64,000 nt of DNA from the NCBI RefSeq assembly GCF_000009905.1, contig NC_006177.1, positions 3,358,595 through 3,422,594 on the forward strand, read 5' to 3'. Shown here piece after piece: positions 39,596-51,296 of the stretch. Source of the DNA: Symbiobacterium thermophilum IAM 14863. Lineage in GTDB: Bacteria > Bacillota > Sulfobacillia > Symbiobacteriales > Symbiobacteriaceae. Position numbers and translations under genes: made by a program. Numbering within the stretch: the stretch's first letter is position 1; every line of letters starts with the position of its first letter. Under the pieces are notes generated by a model. That model had not been told where the DNA came from. It worked only from the letters and a program-made list of their open reading frames with translations, and did not search any database.

Positions 39596-40243
39596 CTACT
39601 GCTGCTTCAGGAACCGCACCACCGGATCCGGAACCAGGCTGTGGAAGGCCTGCAGCACCTCCTCCCGTTCCGCACGCATGCGCTCCACCTGTTCCAGCGT
39701 CTCCTGACGGAAGGCTTCATCCGTAATGGAGCCGAGGTTGATCGCCACGTTCCACAGGGCCCCCTCGAAGCCCGCCGACGCCATCAGGAGCCCCACCACC
39801 GCGTCGCTGGCAGCGTTGGGGTTGCCCCGGGCCACCGCCGCCAGCGCGTGCCGCATCACCGCCAGGCAGTGATCCATGGTCTCCAGCGGCGTGCGGGTCG
39901 CCTCCCGGTAGGCCGCCTGGACCGCCTGCCGACGCGCCGACTTCTCCTCCGGCGTGCCCTTGGGCAGGGCGAACGCCGCCATCACCTGGTTGAACGCCGC
40001 CTGGTCCTGGTCGGCCAGGCCGAGGAGCGCCTCCGCCTCCTTCAAGCCCGCTTCCTGGGCGGCCGCCATGTCCGCCTCCACGTCCCGGAACTTCTCCCGC
40101 CCCCGGGTCAGGCCCGCCACCATGGCGACCAGGCTGGCCCCCATGGCCCCGGCCACGGCGGCCACCGTGCCGCCGCCGGGGGCCGGCGTCGAGGCCGCCA
40201 CCTGCTCGCAGAACCCCTTGACCGTCTGTTCACCGATGCGCAT
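39596..40243 (-). CDS. fchA: Formiminotetrahydrofolate cyclodeaminase
   Basis: A 215-residue helical enzyme releasing ammonia from 5-formimino-THF to give 5,10-methenyl-THF. It has the family start TVKGFCEQVAASTPAPGGGTVAAVAGAMGASLVAMV, KEAEALLGLADQDQAAFNQVM in the middle and NPNAASDAVVGLLMASAGFEGALWNVAINL near the end. AGGAGGT precedes ATG 40243. It is a separate polypeptide, unlike the mammalian FTCD fusion, and lies directly between hutI and fhs. Confidence 0.97.
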   Translation of the reverse strand: MRIGEQTVKGFCEQVAASTPAPGGGTVAAVAGAMGASLVAMVAGLTRGREKFRDVEADMAAAQEAGLKEAEALLGLADQDQAAFNQVMAAFALPKGTPEEKSARRQAVQAAYREATRTPLETMDHCLAVMRHALAAVARGNPNAASDAVVGLLMASAGFEGALWNVAINLGSITDEAFRQETLEQVERMRAEREEVLQAFHSLVPDPVVRFLKQQ

Positions 40244-40252
40244 GGGCTACCG

Positions 40253-41536
40253 CTACCTCCTGCGTACCTTTCCCTCGTCCACAATGAGCCTGCCCCGCTT
40301 CACGACCTTGGCCACGACACCCATGCCCATGTGGTAGGGAATGTGCCAGTGGGTCGGCGTCGACAGGATCACCACGTCGGCCAGCTTGCCCACCTCCAGC
40401 GAGCCCACCTCGGCCTCCATCCCGATCGCAGCTGCGGCGTTGATCGTCGCCGCCGCCAGGGCCTCGCTGGGGTTCAGCCCCAGGTGCATGCAGGCCAGGG
40501 TGATGATGAAGGGCATCGCATAGGCCGGGCAGGAACCTGGGTTGTAATCGCTGCCCAGGGCCACGGTGCAGCCCAACTCGATCATCCGGCGGGCCCGGGC
40601 GTAGGGCGCGTTCATCAGGCAGAACGACGTGCCCGGCAGGCAGACCGCCACCGTGCCCGCCTCCGCCAGCTTCGCCAGCGCCTCGTCCGACGCGTGGAGC
40701 AGGTGCTCGGCGCTGATGGCTCCGAGCTCCGCCGCCAAGGCCGCGCCGCCCAGGTCGGAAAGCTCGTCGGCGTGCACCTTCACGCCGAAGCCCAGCGCCT
40801 TCGCCCGCTCCAGGATCCGGCGGGACTCCGCGACCGAGAAGACCCCCGCCTCGGTGAAGACATCGGCGAACCGGGCCAGGCCCGGCTCCGCGGCCACCGC
40901 GGGCAGCATCTCCTCCACCAGCAGGTCCACGTAAGCCTCCCGGCGGCTGCGGTACTCCGGCGGCACCTCGTGTGCCCCCATGAAGGTGGGGACCACGGTC
41001 AGCGGATGGCGGCGGGCCATCGCCCGGATCGCCCGGAGCTGCTTCAGCTCGTCGGCCAGGCTCAGGCCGTAGCCGGACTTCACCTCCACCGTCGTCGTCC
41101 CGTTCAGGGCCAGCTGATCCAGCCGGGCGAGGCCCAGCTCCACCAACTCGGCCTGGCTGGCGGCCCGGGTGGCACGCACCGTCTCCAGGATGCCGCCGCC
41201 CCGCGCGGCGATCTCCTGGTAGGTGGCTCCGCCCAGGCGCAGCGCAAACTCCTCCGCCCGGTCCCCGGCGAAACAGAGGTGCGTGTGCGGGTCCACGAAC
41301 CCCGGGATCACGGCCCGCCCCCGGGCGTCGATCACCCGGGTGTCGGGGCCGGTCTCCACCGTCCGCAGCACCTCGTCCTCCGGCCCGACGGCCACGATGC
41401 GTCCGTCCCGGGCCGCGAGCGCCCCGCCGGGGATGACGGCCGCGTCCTTCATCCGCTCGCCCCGCCGCGGGCCCCCGGCCATCGTCACCAGTTCGCCCGC
41501 GCCCACGATCAGGAGATCCACGGGCCTCAACCGCAT
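40253..41536 (-). CDS. hutI: Imidazolonepropionase
   Basis: A 427-residue amidohydrolase cleaving imidazolone-5-propionate to N-formimino-L-glutamate. Metal and substrate residues are in IPGFVDPHTHLCFAGDRAEEFALRLGG, KSGYGLSLADELKQLR, PTFMGAHEVPPEY, VKVHADELSDLGG, SAEHLLHASDEA and VALGSDYNPGS. ATG 41536 is preferred, with GAGG six bases upstream; a GTG immediately before it is also possible. It overlaps no neighbour but sits eight bases from ftcD, in the hut operon. Confidence 0.97.
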   Translation of the reverse strand: MRLRPVDLLIVGAGELVTMAGGPRRGERMKDAAVIPGGALAARDGRIVAVGPEDEVLRTVETGPDTRVIDARGRAVIPGFVDPHTHLCFAGDRAEEFALRLGGATYQEIAARGGGILETVRATRAASQAELVELGLARLDQLALNGTTTVEVKSGYGLSLADELKQLRAIRAMARRHPLTVVPTFMGAHEVPPEYRSRREAYVDLLVEEMLPAVAAEPGLARFADVFTEAGVFSVAESRRILERAKALGFGVKVHADELSDLGGAALAAELGAISAEHLLHASDEALAKLAEAGTVAVCLPGTSFCLMNAPYARARRMIELGCTVALGSDYNPGSCPAYAMPFIITLACMHLGLNPSEALAAATINAAAAIGMEAEVGSLEVGKLADVVILSTPTHWHIPYHMGMGVVAKVVKRGRLIVDEGKVRRR

Positions 41537-41544
41537 CACCGCCC

Positions 41545-42444
41545 TCAGTCGACCAGCCGCTTCTCCAGGACCTGGTCGGTCTTGAACCCCTCCAGCCGCA
41601 GGTAGTGGCGGGCCACACCCACCAGAGCGTCCACGGGCACCAGCCCGACGATCTCCGACCCCACCACCGGCACGCCGTACCGCTCGGCCTCGATCCGGAT
41701 CAGCTCAAACGCCCTGTGCAGTGGCGTCTCCTTGTAGTTGACCATGTTCATGCTGACCTGCACCTGGTTCCGGTCGGCGAGGGGCACCGCGATGGCCTTG
41801 CAGTGGACGAGACCGCCGCTGGAGCCGCGCACCGCCTTCGCGATCTTCCTGGCGATGGACAGGTCGGACGTGCCCAGGTTGACGTTGAAGGCGATGAGCG
41901 GCATCCGCGCGCCCACGGCGGTGCACCCCGCGGTGGGGTGGATCTTCCGGGGGCCGAAGTCGGGGTCCTTCGCCGGGTCGACGCCGATCAGCTCCCTGAG
42001 CCCCTCGAACTCCCCCCGGCGCACGTCGGCCAGGTTGCGCCGGTCAGGGCGGGTCGCCGCCTCCTCGTAGAGGAAGACCGGCACCCCCATGTTGCCCAGC
42101 GCCTCGCCCACCTGCCGGGCCAGGGCCACGCAGTCCTCCATGGTGCACCCCGAGACCGGCACGAAGGGGATGACGTCCACCGCGCCCATGCGCGGGTGGC
42201 TGCCCTTGTGGTGGTTCAGGTCGATGAGCCGGATGGCCGCTTCCGCCCCCCGCAGGGCGGCCCGGACCACGGCCTCCGGGGATCCGATGAAGGTGACGAC
42301 GCAGCGGTTGTGGTCGACGTCGGCGGAGACCGACAGCACCTTCACCCCCTGGGCCGCGATGGCCCCGGCGATGGCCTCGATCACCTCCGGCCGCCGCCCC
42401 TCGCTGAAGTTGGGCACGCACTCAACCAGCGCGTTCGGATTCAA
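41545..42444 (-). CDS. ftcD: Glutamate formimidoyltransferase
   Basis: A 299-residue enzyme transferring the formimino group of formiminoglutamate to THF. ECVPNFSEGRRPEVIEAI, SADVDHNRCVVTFIGSPE, NHHKGSHPRMGAVDVIPFVPV and IRIEAERYGVPVVGSEIVGLVP are typical. The start is TTG 42444: GGGGAGGAGG lies seven bases upstream, and the ten extra codons of the longer frame would encode the SD itself. It forms the link between histidine breakdown and the folate pool; fchA, four genes' worth of sequence downstream, completes the reaction. Confidence 0.96.
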   Translation of the reverse strand: MNPNALVECVPNFSEGRRPEVIEAIAGAIAAQGVKVLSVSADVDHNRCVVTFIGSPEAVVRAALRGAEAAIRLIDLNHHKGSHPRMGAVDVIPFVPVSGCTMEDCVALARQVGEALGNMGVPVFLYEEAATRPDRRNLADVRRGEFEGLRELIGVDPAKDPDFGPRKIHPTAGCTAVGARMPLIAFNVNLGTSDLSIARKIAKAVRGSSGGLVHCKAIAVPLADRNQVQVSMNMVNYKETPLHRAFELIRIEAERYGVPVVGSEIVGLVPVDALVGVARHYLRLEGFKTDQVLEKRLVD

Positions 42445-42481
42445 GGGACCGCCTCCTCCCCGGTTGTCCTCCACGCCCGGC

Positions 42482-44131
<1,650 letters not shown>

Positions 44132-44164
44132 CTCCATACCCCCCTCGTTTCGGTTACGACTGCG

Positions 44165-45688
44165 CTACTCGAGGGGACCGGCCACTGCCTCGACGGCGGC
44201 GACCAGTTCCCCGTTGTGCACCAGTTCGGCGAGGGCCTCAATGTCCGGCGCCAGCACCCGGTCGCCGCTCAGCGGCGCCACCCGCTCCCGGATCGCCGCG
44301 TAGGCGGCGCGCGTGGCCGGGGCGAGCCGCTCCGGGCCCACGAACTCCAGAGCCTGGGCGGCGCACAGCAGCTCGATGGCCAGCACCCGGCGGACGTTGG
44401 CGATCACCTGCCGCGCCTTGCGGGCGGCCGTGGTGCCCATCGACACGTGGTCCTCCTGGTTGGCGCTGGACGGAATGGAGTCCACGCTGGCCGGGTGAGC
44501 GAGCACCTTGTTCTCGCTCACCAGCGACGCCGCCGTGTACTGGGTGATCATCAGCCCCGAATGCACCCCGCCGTTGCGGGTGAGGAAGGCCGGCAGCCCC
44601 GAAAGCTGTGGGTTGACCAGTCGCTCGATGCGCCGCTCGGCGATGTCGCCGAGCTCCGCGACGGCGATGGCCAAGTAGTCCAGCGCCAGCGCGACCGGCT
44701 GACCGTGGAAGTTGCCGCCGGAGATGACCTCGTCGTCGTCCGGGAAGAGCAGGGGATTGTCGGTGACGGCGTTCATCTCCCAGTCCAGCACCTGCGCCAC
44801 GTGCTCGATCGCGGTCCGGCTGGCGCCGTGCACCTGCGGAAGGCAGCGCAGGGTGTACGGATCCTGGGTGCGCATCTGCCCCGGTCGGGTGGTGAGGCGC
44901 GACCCCTCGGTCAGCCGGCGCAGGTTCCTGGCAGCCGCCTGCTGCCCCGTGTGGAGCCGCAGGGCCTGCACCCGCGGGTCCCAGGCCGCCGGGATCGCCC
45001 CCAGCGCCTCGGCCGTCATGGCCGCCGCGATGTCCGCGGTTTTCAGCAGCACCTGAGCATCGTGGAGGCCGAGGGACCCCAGCGCGGTCATCGCCTGGGT
45101 GCCGTTGATCAGGGCCAGCCCTTCCTTGGCCGTCAGCGTCAGCGGCCGGAGGCCGACCCGCTGCAGCGCCTCGGCGCCGGACAGCCGCTCGCCATTGACA
45201 ACGGCCTCACCCAACCCGATCAGCGGAAGGCTCATGTGGGCGAGCGGCGCGAGGTCGCCGCTGGCGCCCAGGGAGCCCTGCTCCGGCACCACGGGGGTGA
45301 GGCCGAGATTGAGGAACGCCACGAGCATCTCCAGGGTCTCCGCCCGGATGCCGGAGTGGCCCCGGGAGAGCGCCTGGGCGCGCAGAAGGAGCATCGCCCG
45401 CACCACTTCCGCCGCGAGCGGCTCTCCGACGGCGCAGGCGTGGCTCATCAGGAGATTGCGCTGCAGTGCTTCTGTCTGCTCTGCCGATATGGGGACGTCG
45501 CTGAACTTGCCAAAACCGGTGGTGATGCCGTAGACCGGCCGGCGCTCCCGCACCAGCCGTTCCACCATCTCGCTCGCTCTGGCTACCCGCTGCCGCACCT
45601 CCGGCGTCAGCACGACGCGCGCGCCGTGCCTGGCGACAGCCACGACTTCCGGGAGGGTTAAATGTGCACCGAGTTCTACCGCTTCCAT
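44165..45688 (-). CDS. hutH: Histidine ammonia-lyase
   Basis: A 507-residue enzyme converting histidine to urocanate and ammonia. The MIO cofactor forms from Ala-Ser-Gly in GSLGASGDLAPLAHMSLP. Other conserved segments are VYGITTGFGKFSDVPI, LLMSHACAVGEP, LGAIPAAWDPRVQALRLHTGQ and SSANQEDHVSMGTTAARKA. The start is ATG 45688 with GGGAGG upstream; the frame is open 65 codons further, across the promoter, so the longer version is not real. First gene of the hut operon. Confidence 0.98.
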   Translation of the reverse strand: MEAVELGAHLTLPEVVAVARHGARVVLTPEVRQRVARASEMVERLVRERRPVYGITTGFGKFSDVPISAEQTEALQRNLLMSHACAVGEPLAAEVVRAMLLLRAQALSRGHSGIRAETLEMLVAFLNLGLTPVVPEQGSLGASGDLAPLAHMSLPLIGLGEAVVNGERLSGAEALQRVGLRPLTLTAKEGLALINGTQAMTALGSLGLHDAQVLLKTADIAAAMTAEALGAIPAAWDPRVQALRLHTGQQAAARNLRRLTEGSRLTTRPGQMRTQDPYTLRCLPQVHGASRTAIEHVAQVLDWEMNAVTDNPLLFPDDDEVISGGNFHGQPVALALDYLAIAVAELGDIAERRIERLVNPQLSGLPAFLTRNGGVHSGLMITQYTAASLVSENKVLAHPASVDSIPSSANQEDHVSMGTTAARKARQVIANVRRVLAIELLCAAQALEFVGPERLAPATRAAYAAIRERVAPLSGDRVLAPDIEALAELVHNGELVAAVEAVAGPLE

Positions 45689-45718
45689 GGACTGAACCTC
45701 CCGCATTAGCCTGCTCCC

Positions 45719-45748
45719 ATTATAGGAACCGAAAAACCGGGGAGGCAA
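45719..45748 (-). promoter_or_regulatory. Promoter of the hut-folate operon
   Basis: TTGCCT (45743-45748) and TATAAT (45719-45724) on the minus strand are 18 bp apart, giving a leader of about 24 bases before hutH. No HutP-type UAG triplet array is visible in that short leader. Confidence 0.65.
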
Positions 45749-45796
45749 ACGACTACGCTGTCGCTTTAAACCAGTCAAGGGCGGCATAAAAAGGGG

Positions 45797-45875
45797 GCCA
45801 GCGTCCCGTGGGGGGAGGACGCTGGCTACGGCAAAGGGGAGGGTTGTCCTCAACCCGTGGGGGCAGGCTGAGGAC
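45797..45875 (+). ncRNA. Twin hairpins with near-identical 10-base G-rich loops
   Basis: Hairpin 1 (45797-45826) is GCCAGCGTCC / GGACGCTGGC with loop CGTGGGGGGA. Hairpin 2 (45846-45875) is GTCCTCA / TGAGGAC, with an inner CC/GG and loop CGTGGGGGCA. The 14 bases CCCGTGGGGGNAGG are shared, 49 bp apart, while the outer stems differ completely yet stay complementary. A third hairpin with a G-run loop follows at 45970-45989. Whether this acts as RNA or DNA is unknown. Confidence 0.45.
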
Positions 45876-45900
45876 CGGAACAAAGGAGGGTGAGCGGTGG

Positions 45901-45975
45901 GTGATCCTCGGGTCGACCGACTGGAATCAGTGGATGAAGTCGTTCGTGATCGACTGCTGCATCGTCAGCGGCTGA
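45901..45975 (+). CDS. Candidate 24-residue peptide with a perfect ribosome binding site
   Basis: A short frame from GTG 45901 to TGA 45975, with AAGGAGGG ten bases upstream. The predicted peptide starts MILGSTDWNQ and ends IDCCIVSG, amphipathic and with a vicinal Cys pair. Its stop codon lies inside a hairpin GGCTGA-TTGGGGGG-TCAGCC. It could be a leader peptide, a small regulatory or modified peptide, or a chance ORF. I found no plus-strand promoter with confidence, and nothing recognisable between 45990 and 46159. Confidence 0.35.
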   Translation: MILGSTDWNQWMKSFVIDCCIVSG

Positions 45976-46159
45976 TTGGGGGGTCAGCCAACTGCGCGTG
46001 GCCCAGCCGACCCAAGTGATCGCCTACGCTTTGAGAATAGCCCGCCGGCAAACAGTTGAAAATCCAACCTTTGGACGCTAAAAGTCTACGCCGGGGACTA
46101 CGCTGTGCGGCCGAGGATCCCCCGTCTGTGCTCTACCCGGACATCGTCCCGGCAGCCAG

Positions 46160-47446
46160 CTAGGGCCTGGGAGAGATGACCGACGTGGCCGCCAGCGCGG
46201 CGTCGAAATGCTCCCGCAGCCGCTGGTTCGCCGCATCCAGGGTCAGCGACTGCAGAGCGGGGATCTCGTCGAAGAGCCCGATCCCCTTGAAGAAGCCGTC
46301 GATGAACAGGTAGGAGAGCCCCTCCAGGTCGTTCATCAGGTTCAGGATGCGCCCCACCAGCTTCCGGCGGGCCCTTTCGAAGTCCTCCGGCTGGATCCCC
46401 TCCTCCCGGGCCCGCGCCAGCCCCTCCAGGAGCTCGGCCTCCAGCTGCTCGGGATCCGGGGTGGGGCCGGAGACGTAGGTGTAGCCGAAGGTAACTTCCG
46501 GCGCGTGCCCGAAGCCGAAGCGCTGGTCGATGAGGCCGCTCTCGTACAACCGGGTGTAGAGCGGGGAGCCCTTGCCGACCAGGACGTCCAGCAGAATGGC
46601 AGTCAGCAGGTCCCGCTCCAGGAGCGGCCGGCCGGTAAGGCCGACCTGCTTCTCCTTGAAGCCCAGCCGGAAGATCGGCTGGCTCACGACCAGCTCCTGG
46701 ACCCGCCGCCGCTGGGCGATCGCCTGCGGCTCCTCGGGCAGGCGCCGCTGGATCGGCGCCTGGGCGGGGTACCGGCGGCCGGCGAAGGCGGCCCTCGCCT
46801 GCTCCACCACCGCCCGGGGATCCAGGTCGCCGGCGACGAACAGCACCATGTTGGACGGGTGATAGAAGATCCGGTGGCAGAGGTACAGCAGGTCCTGGTC
46901 GATCCGGCGGATGGACTCCACCGTGCCGGCGATGTCCAGCCGCACCGGGTGCCGGACGAACAGGGCCTCCATCAGGTTGGCGGAGGAGCGCCAGCCCGGG
47001 TCGTCCAGGTACATCCGGATCTCCTGCTCGATGATGCCCTGCTCGCGGGCCACCGACTCGGGCGTGAAGTAAGGCTCCTGCACGAAGTTCAGCAGCAGGT
47101 CGAGGCAGGCCGCGAAGTGATCGGTGGTGGTGAAGTAGTACACCGTGTGCGTGTGCGTGGTGTAGGCGTTGACGTCCGCGCCCAGCTCCGCGAACCGGTC
47201 GGCCACGTTGCCGTCCGGCCCCTCAAACAGCTTGTGTTCCAGGAAATGGGCGATGCCGTCAGGCACCTGTACCTCGTCGCCGGACTGCGGGTCGACGAAG
47301 CAGCTGTCGATGGAGCCGTACTGCACCGCCACGCGACCGGTGGCCTGCCGGAAGCCGGGCTTGACCAGCACCGCCACCGTCAGGCCGTTCTCCAGTCGCT
47401 CGGTGTACAGTTCGTCACGCAGGATGGGGTCAAAGTGCCGCTCCAC
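46160..47446 (-). CDS. M16 family zinc peptidase (YmfH-like, catalytic subunit)
   Basis: A 428-residue pitrilysin-family protease. The inverted zinc motif H-x-x-E-H is present in DGIAHFLEHKLFEGPDGN, with the downstream acidic zinc ligand expected near EQGIIEQEIRMYLDDPGW. The C-terminal half has the usual second domain (PTPDPEQLEAELLEGL, EDFERARRKLVGRILNLM). It starts at GTG 47446, four bases from the stop of its partner. In Firmicutes such pairs (YmfF/YmfH) work together; the pair here is catalytic plus non-catalytic. Confidence 0.93.
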   Translation of the reverse strand: MERHFDPILRDELYTERLENGLTVAVLVKPGFRQATGRVAVQYGSIDSCFVDPQSGDEVQVPDGIAHFLEHKLFEGPDGNVADRFAELGADVNAYTTHTHTVYYFTTTDHFAACLDLLLNFVQEPYFTPESVAREQGIIEQEIRMYLDDPGWRSSANLMEALFVRHPVRLDIAGTVESIRRIDQDLLYLCHRIFYHPSNMVLFVAGDLDPRAVVEQARAAFAGRRYPAQAPIQRRLPEEPQAIAQRRRVQELVVSQPIFRLGFKEKQVGLTGRPLLERDLLTAILLDVLVGKGSPLYTRLYESGLIDQRFGFGHAPEVTFGYTYVSGPTPDPEQLEAELLEGLARAREEGIQPEDFERARRKLVGRILNLMNDLEGLSYLFIDGFFKGIGLFDEIPALQSLTLDAANQRLREHFDAALAATSVISPRP

Positions 47447-47449
47447 CGA

Positions 47450-48733
47450 TTACGCTCCCCCTTCCTTCCTGGTGAGCAGGTAGACCGTGTCGGGCGTGAA
47501 GTGGCGGGCGGCCTCGACCACCTGCTCCCGGGTGACCTGTCGGTAGCGCGTCACCCGCTCGTCGATGGAGAGGTCGCGGCCCGAGAAGACCTGGTCCACC
47601 GCCAGCTCCGCCATCGCCCCGGGGCTGTCGGCCGCGCTCAGCATATCGTTCACCAGGGTGGCCTTCGTCATCTCCAGCTCGGCCTCGGTCAGCGCCCCCT
47701 CCTGCAGCGCCTTCAGTTGCTCCAGCATGATCGCCCGGCACTTCTCCGCGTCGGCGAACTCCACGCCGGCGTACATGTATCCCACGCCCTTCACCGTCTC
47801 GATGGCCGAGTAGGCGAAGTAGGCCAGCGAATGCTTCTCCCGCACCTCCTGGAAGAGCTTGGAGTGGGAGAATCCCCCGAGCACGCCGTTGGCCACCAGC
47901 ATCGGGAAGTACAGCTCGTCCCGGAGCGTGATCCCGGTGCGGAAGCCAATGACCACCACGCCCTGGTTGACGTCCATCCGGTCGACCACCGCGCGCACGG
48001 GCCCGTCCGGCCGGCGCTTGACCAGGGTGTCGGGGAACCGGCGCTCCCCGGCCGGAATCGGCAGCCGCCGGGGGACCTCCTGCGCCACCTGTTCGGGGTC
48101 GACGTCGCCGAGGATGAAGATGTCCACCGGGGCCTCCGTCAGCACCCGTCGGTGGTGCGCCAGCAGGCTCTGCGGGGTGGCGCCCTCCAGATCCTCCACC
48201 CGGCCCAGCCGGTGCAGGGCGAAGGGCTCACCCGCGCACATCTCGGCGGTGCAGCGGACCATCGCATAGCGCCGCTTGTCGTTGATGAGCCCCTCGATCA
48301 TCTGCCGGAGGTTGTTCCGCTCCTGCTCGACGTAGTCGGGCCGGAAGCCGTCGCCGACCAGCAGCGGGCGGGTGATGACGCTGGCGAGCACGTCCAGGCC
48401 CCGCAGGAGGAGCCCGCGCTCGCCCGGGATGTGGTGGTCTCCGGCCACCTCCAGGCGGAAGACGATGGACTGCACCTCGCCGCGCCGGGCGACGTCGACG
48501 CTGAAGGACGCGCCATACAGCTCATCCAGATGTCGGGACAGCGCCGCAGTGGTGGGAAAGTCGGCCGAGGCCCGGGCCAGCACCATCGGCAGCAGCGCGT
48601 TGTAGGTCACCGTCACAGGTTCCAGCGGCATGTGGAAGTAGATATAGACCGTCGTCGTCTTGAACTTGCGCGTCGGCTGCACGTAGAGGTTGACGCCCTC
48701 GTGCAGGGGGAAGCGGGTGAAGTGATCCGCCAA
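47450..48733 (-). CDS. M16 family protein lacking the zinc motif (YmfF-like)
   Basis: A 427-residue M16-fold protein started at TTG 48733 with AAGGAGGG upstream. The region that should hold H-x-x-E-H reads ALSRHLDELYGASFSVDV, so it is not a peptidase alone. NNLRQMIEGLINDKRRYAMVRCTAEMCAGEPF and REKHSLAYFAYSAIETVKGVGYMYAGV match the substrate-binding half of the family. It is probably the partner subunit of the downstream peptidase; they are four bases apart. Confidence 0.92.
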   Translation of the reverse strand: MADHFTRFPLHEGVNLYVQPTRKFKTTTVYIYFHMPLEPVTVTYNALLPMVLARASADFPTTAALSRHLDELYGASFSVDVARRGEVQSIVFRLEVAGDHHIPGERGLLLRGLDVLASVITRPLLVGDGFRPDYVEQERNNLRQMIEGLINDKRRYAMVRCTAEMCAGEPFALHRLGRVEDLEGATPQSLLAHHRRVLTEAPVDIFILGDVDPEQVAQEVPRRLPIPAGERRFPDTLVKRRPDGPVRAVVDRMDVNQGVVVIGFRTGITLRDELYFPMLVANGVLGGFSHSKLFQEVREKHSLAYFAYSAIETVKGVGYMYAGVEFADAEKCRAIMLEQLKALQEGALTEAELEMTKATLVNDMLSAADSPGAMAELAVDQVFSGRDLSIDERVTRYRQVTREQVVEAARHFTPDTVYLLTRKEGGA

Positions 48734-48754
48734 CGGGAACCCTCCTTCCTGGCC

Positions 48755-49201
48755 TTAGTCTGCCCCGGCGCGGGGCGGCGCTTCCTGGCGGTCCCAGTTA
48801 AGGCACAGCTGCACCGCGTCGGTGAGGGGCAGACCGCCGACTTCTGACAGGGCCACCCAGCGGGCGTCGGCTGCGTCGTCGGCCGCGCGCAGGCTGCCCC
48901 CCGCCGGCCGGGCCGTGAAGTAGTGCACCACGTAATGGTAGCGCACCCGCCCCGCCTCATCGCGGTCGATCGCGTCGATGTAGCCCAGATAGCGCTCAAT
49001 GTCCACCTGCAGCCCCGTCTCCTCCCGGACCTCCCGCAGGAGCGCCTGCTCCACCGTCTCCCCCAGCTCCACCCGGCCACCGGGGAGTCCCCAGTACCCC
49101 TGGAGCGGCGGCGTCGCCCGCTGCACCAGGAGCACCCTGTCCCCGTCCCGTATGAGCGCGTGGCAGGAAGGCATCGGGTAGCCCGCGTAGGCACGGCCCA
49201 T
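48755..49201 (-). CDS. Nudix hydrolase
   Basis: A 148-residue protein with a complete Nudix box, GGRVELGETVEQALLREVREETGLQ near residues 42-66, in which the glutamates bind metal. The N-terminus PSCHALIRDGDRVLLVQRATPPLQGYWGLP is typical of MutT/ADP-ribose pyrophosphatase groups. The substrate cannot be assigned. ATG 49201 is preferred, with AAGGGG about eleven bases upstream; a start 15 codons earlier has no SD. It lies directly after the ftsH terminator and probably starts the nudix-M16-M16 transcript. Confidence 0.92.
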   Translation of the reverse strand: MGRAYAGYPMPSCHALIRDGDRVLLVQRATPPLQGYWGLPGGRVELGETVEQALLREVREETGLQVDIERYLGYIDAIDRDEAGRVRYHYVVHYFTARPAGGSLRAADDAADARWVALSEVGGLPLTDAVQLCLNWDRQEAPPRAGAD

Positions 49202-49230
49202 TCGTGCACATCCCCTTTCCCTGCGAAAAA

Positions 49231-49254
49231 CCCCCGCCATCTCCATGGCGGGGG
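49231..49254 (-). terminator. Rho-independent terminator of ftsH
   Basis: TGGCGGGGG and CCCCCGCCA pair (positions 49246-49254 with 49231-49239) and TTTTT follows on the minus strand. Confidence 0.92.
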
Positions 49255-49267
49255 CATCAGGCGCTGA

Positions 49268-51148
<1,881 letters not shown>

Positions 51149-51251
51149 GTCTGCCGGGCCCCTCCTTCCGCAGGGCTAACGCCTCAGGGCGTGCGGAGAT
51201 ACTCTTGCTCAACCATTGAGTCGGCCGTATGGCCGCAAAAGATACTTGTTC

Positions 51252-51280
51252 AGTGTACCATATTCAATTCGCCGGAGCAA
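51252..51280 (-). promoter_or_regulatory. Promoter of ftsH
   Basis: TTGCTC (51275-51280) and TACACT (51252-51257) on the minus strand are 17 bp apart, predicting a leader of about 97 bases. Confidence 0.7.
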
Positions 51281-51296
51281 CCGACGCCAGAGGGCT

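Noticed and set aside
45689-45883. N-terminal extension of hutH
   Set aside because: It would cross the hut promoter; the ATG at 45688 has an SD and gives the family length.
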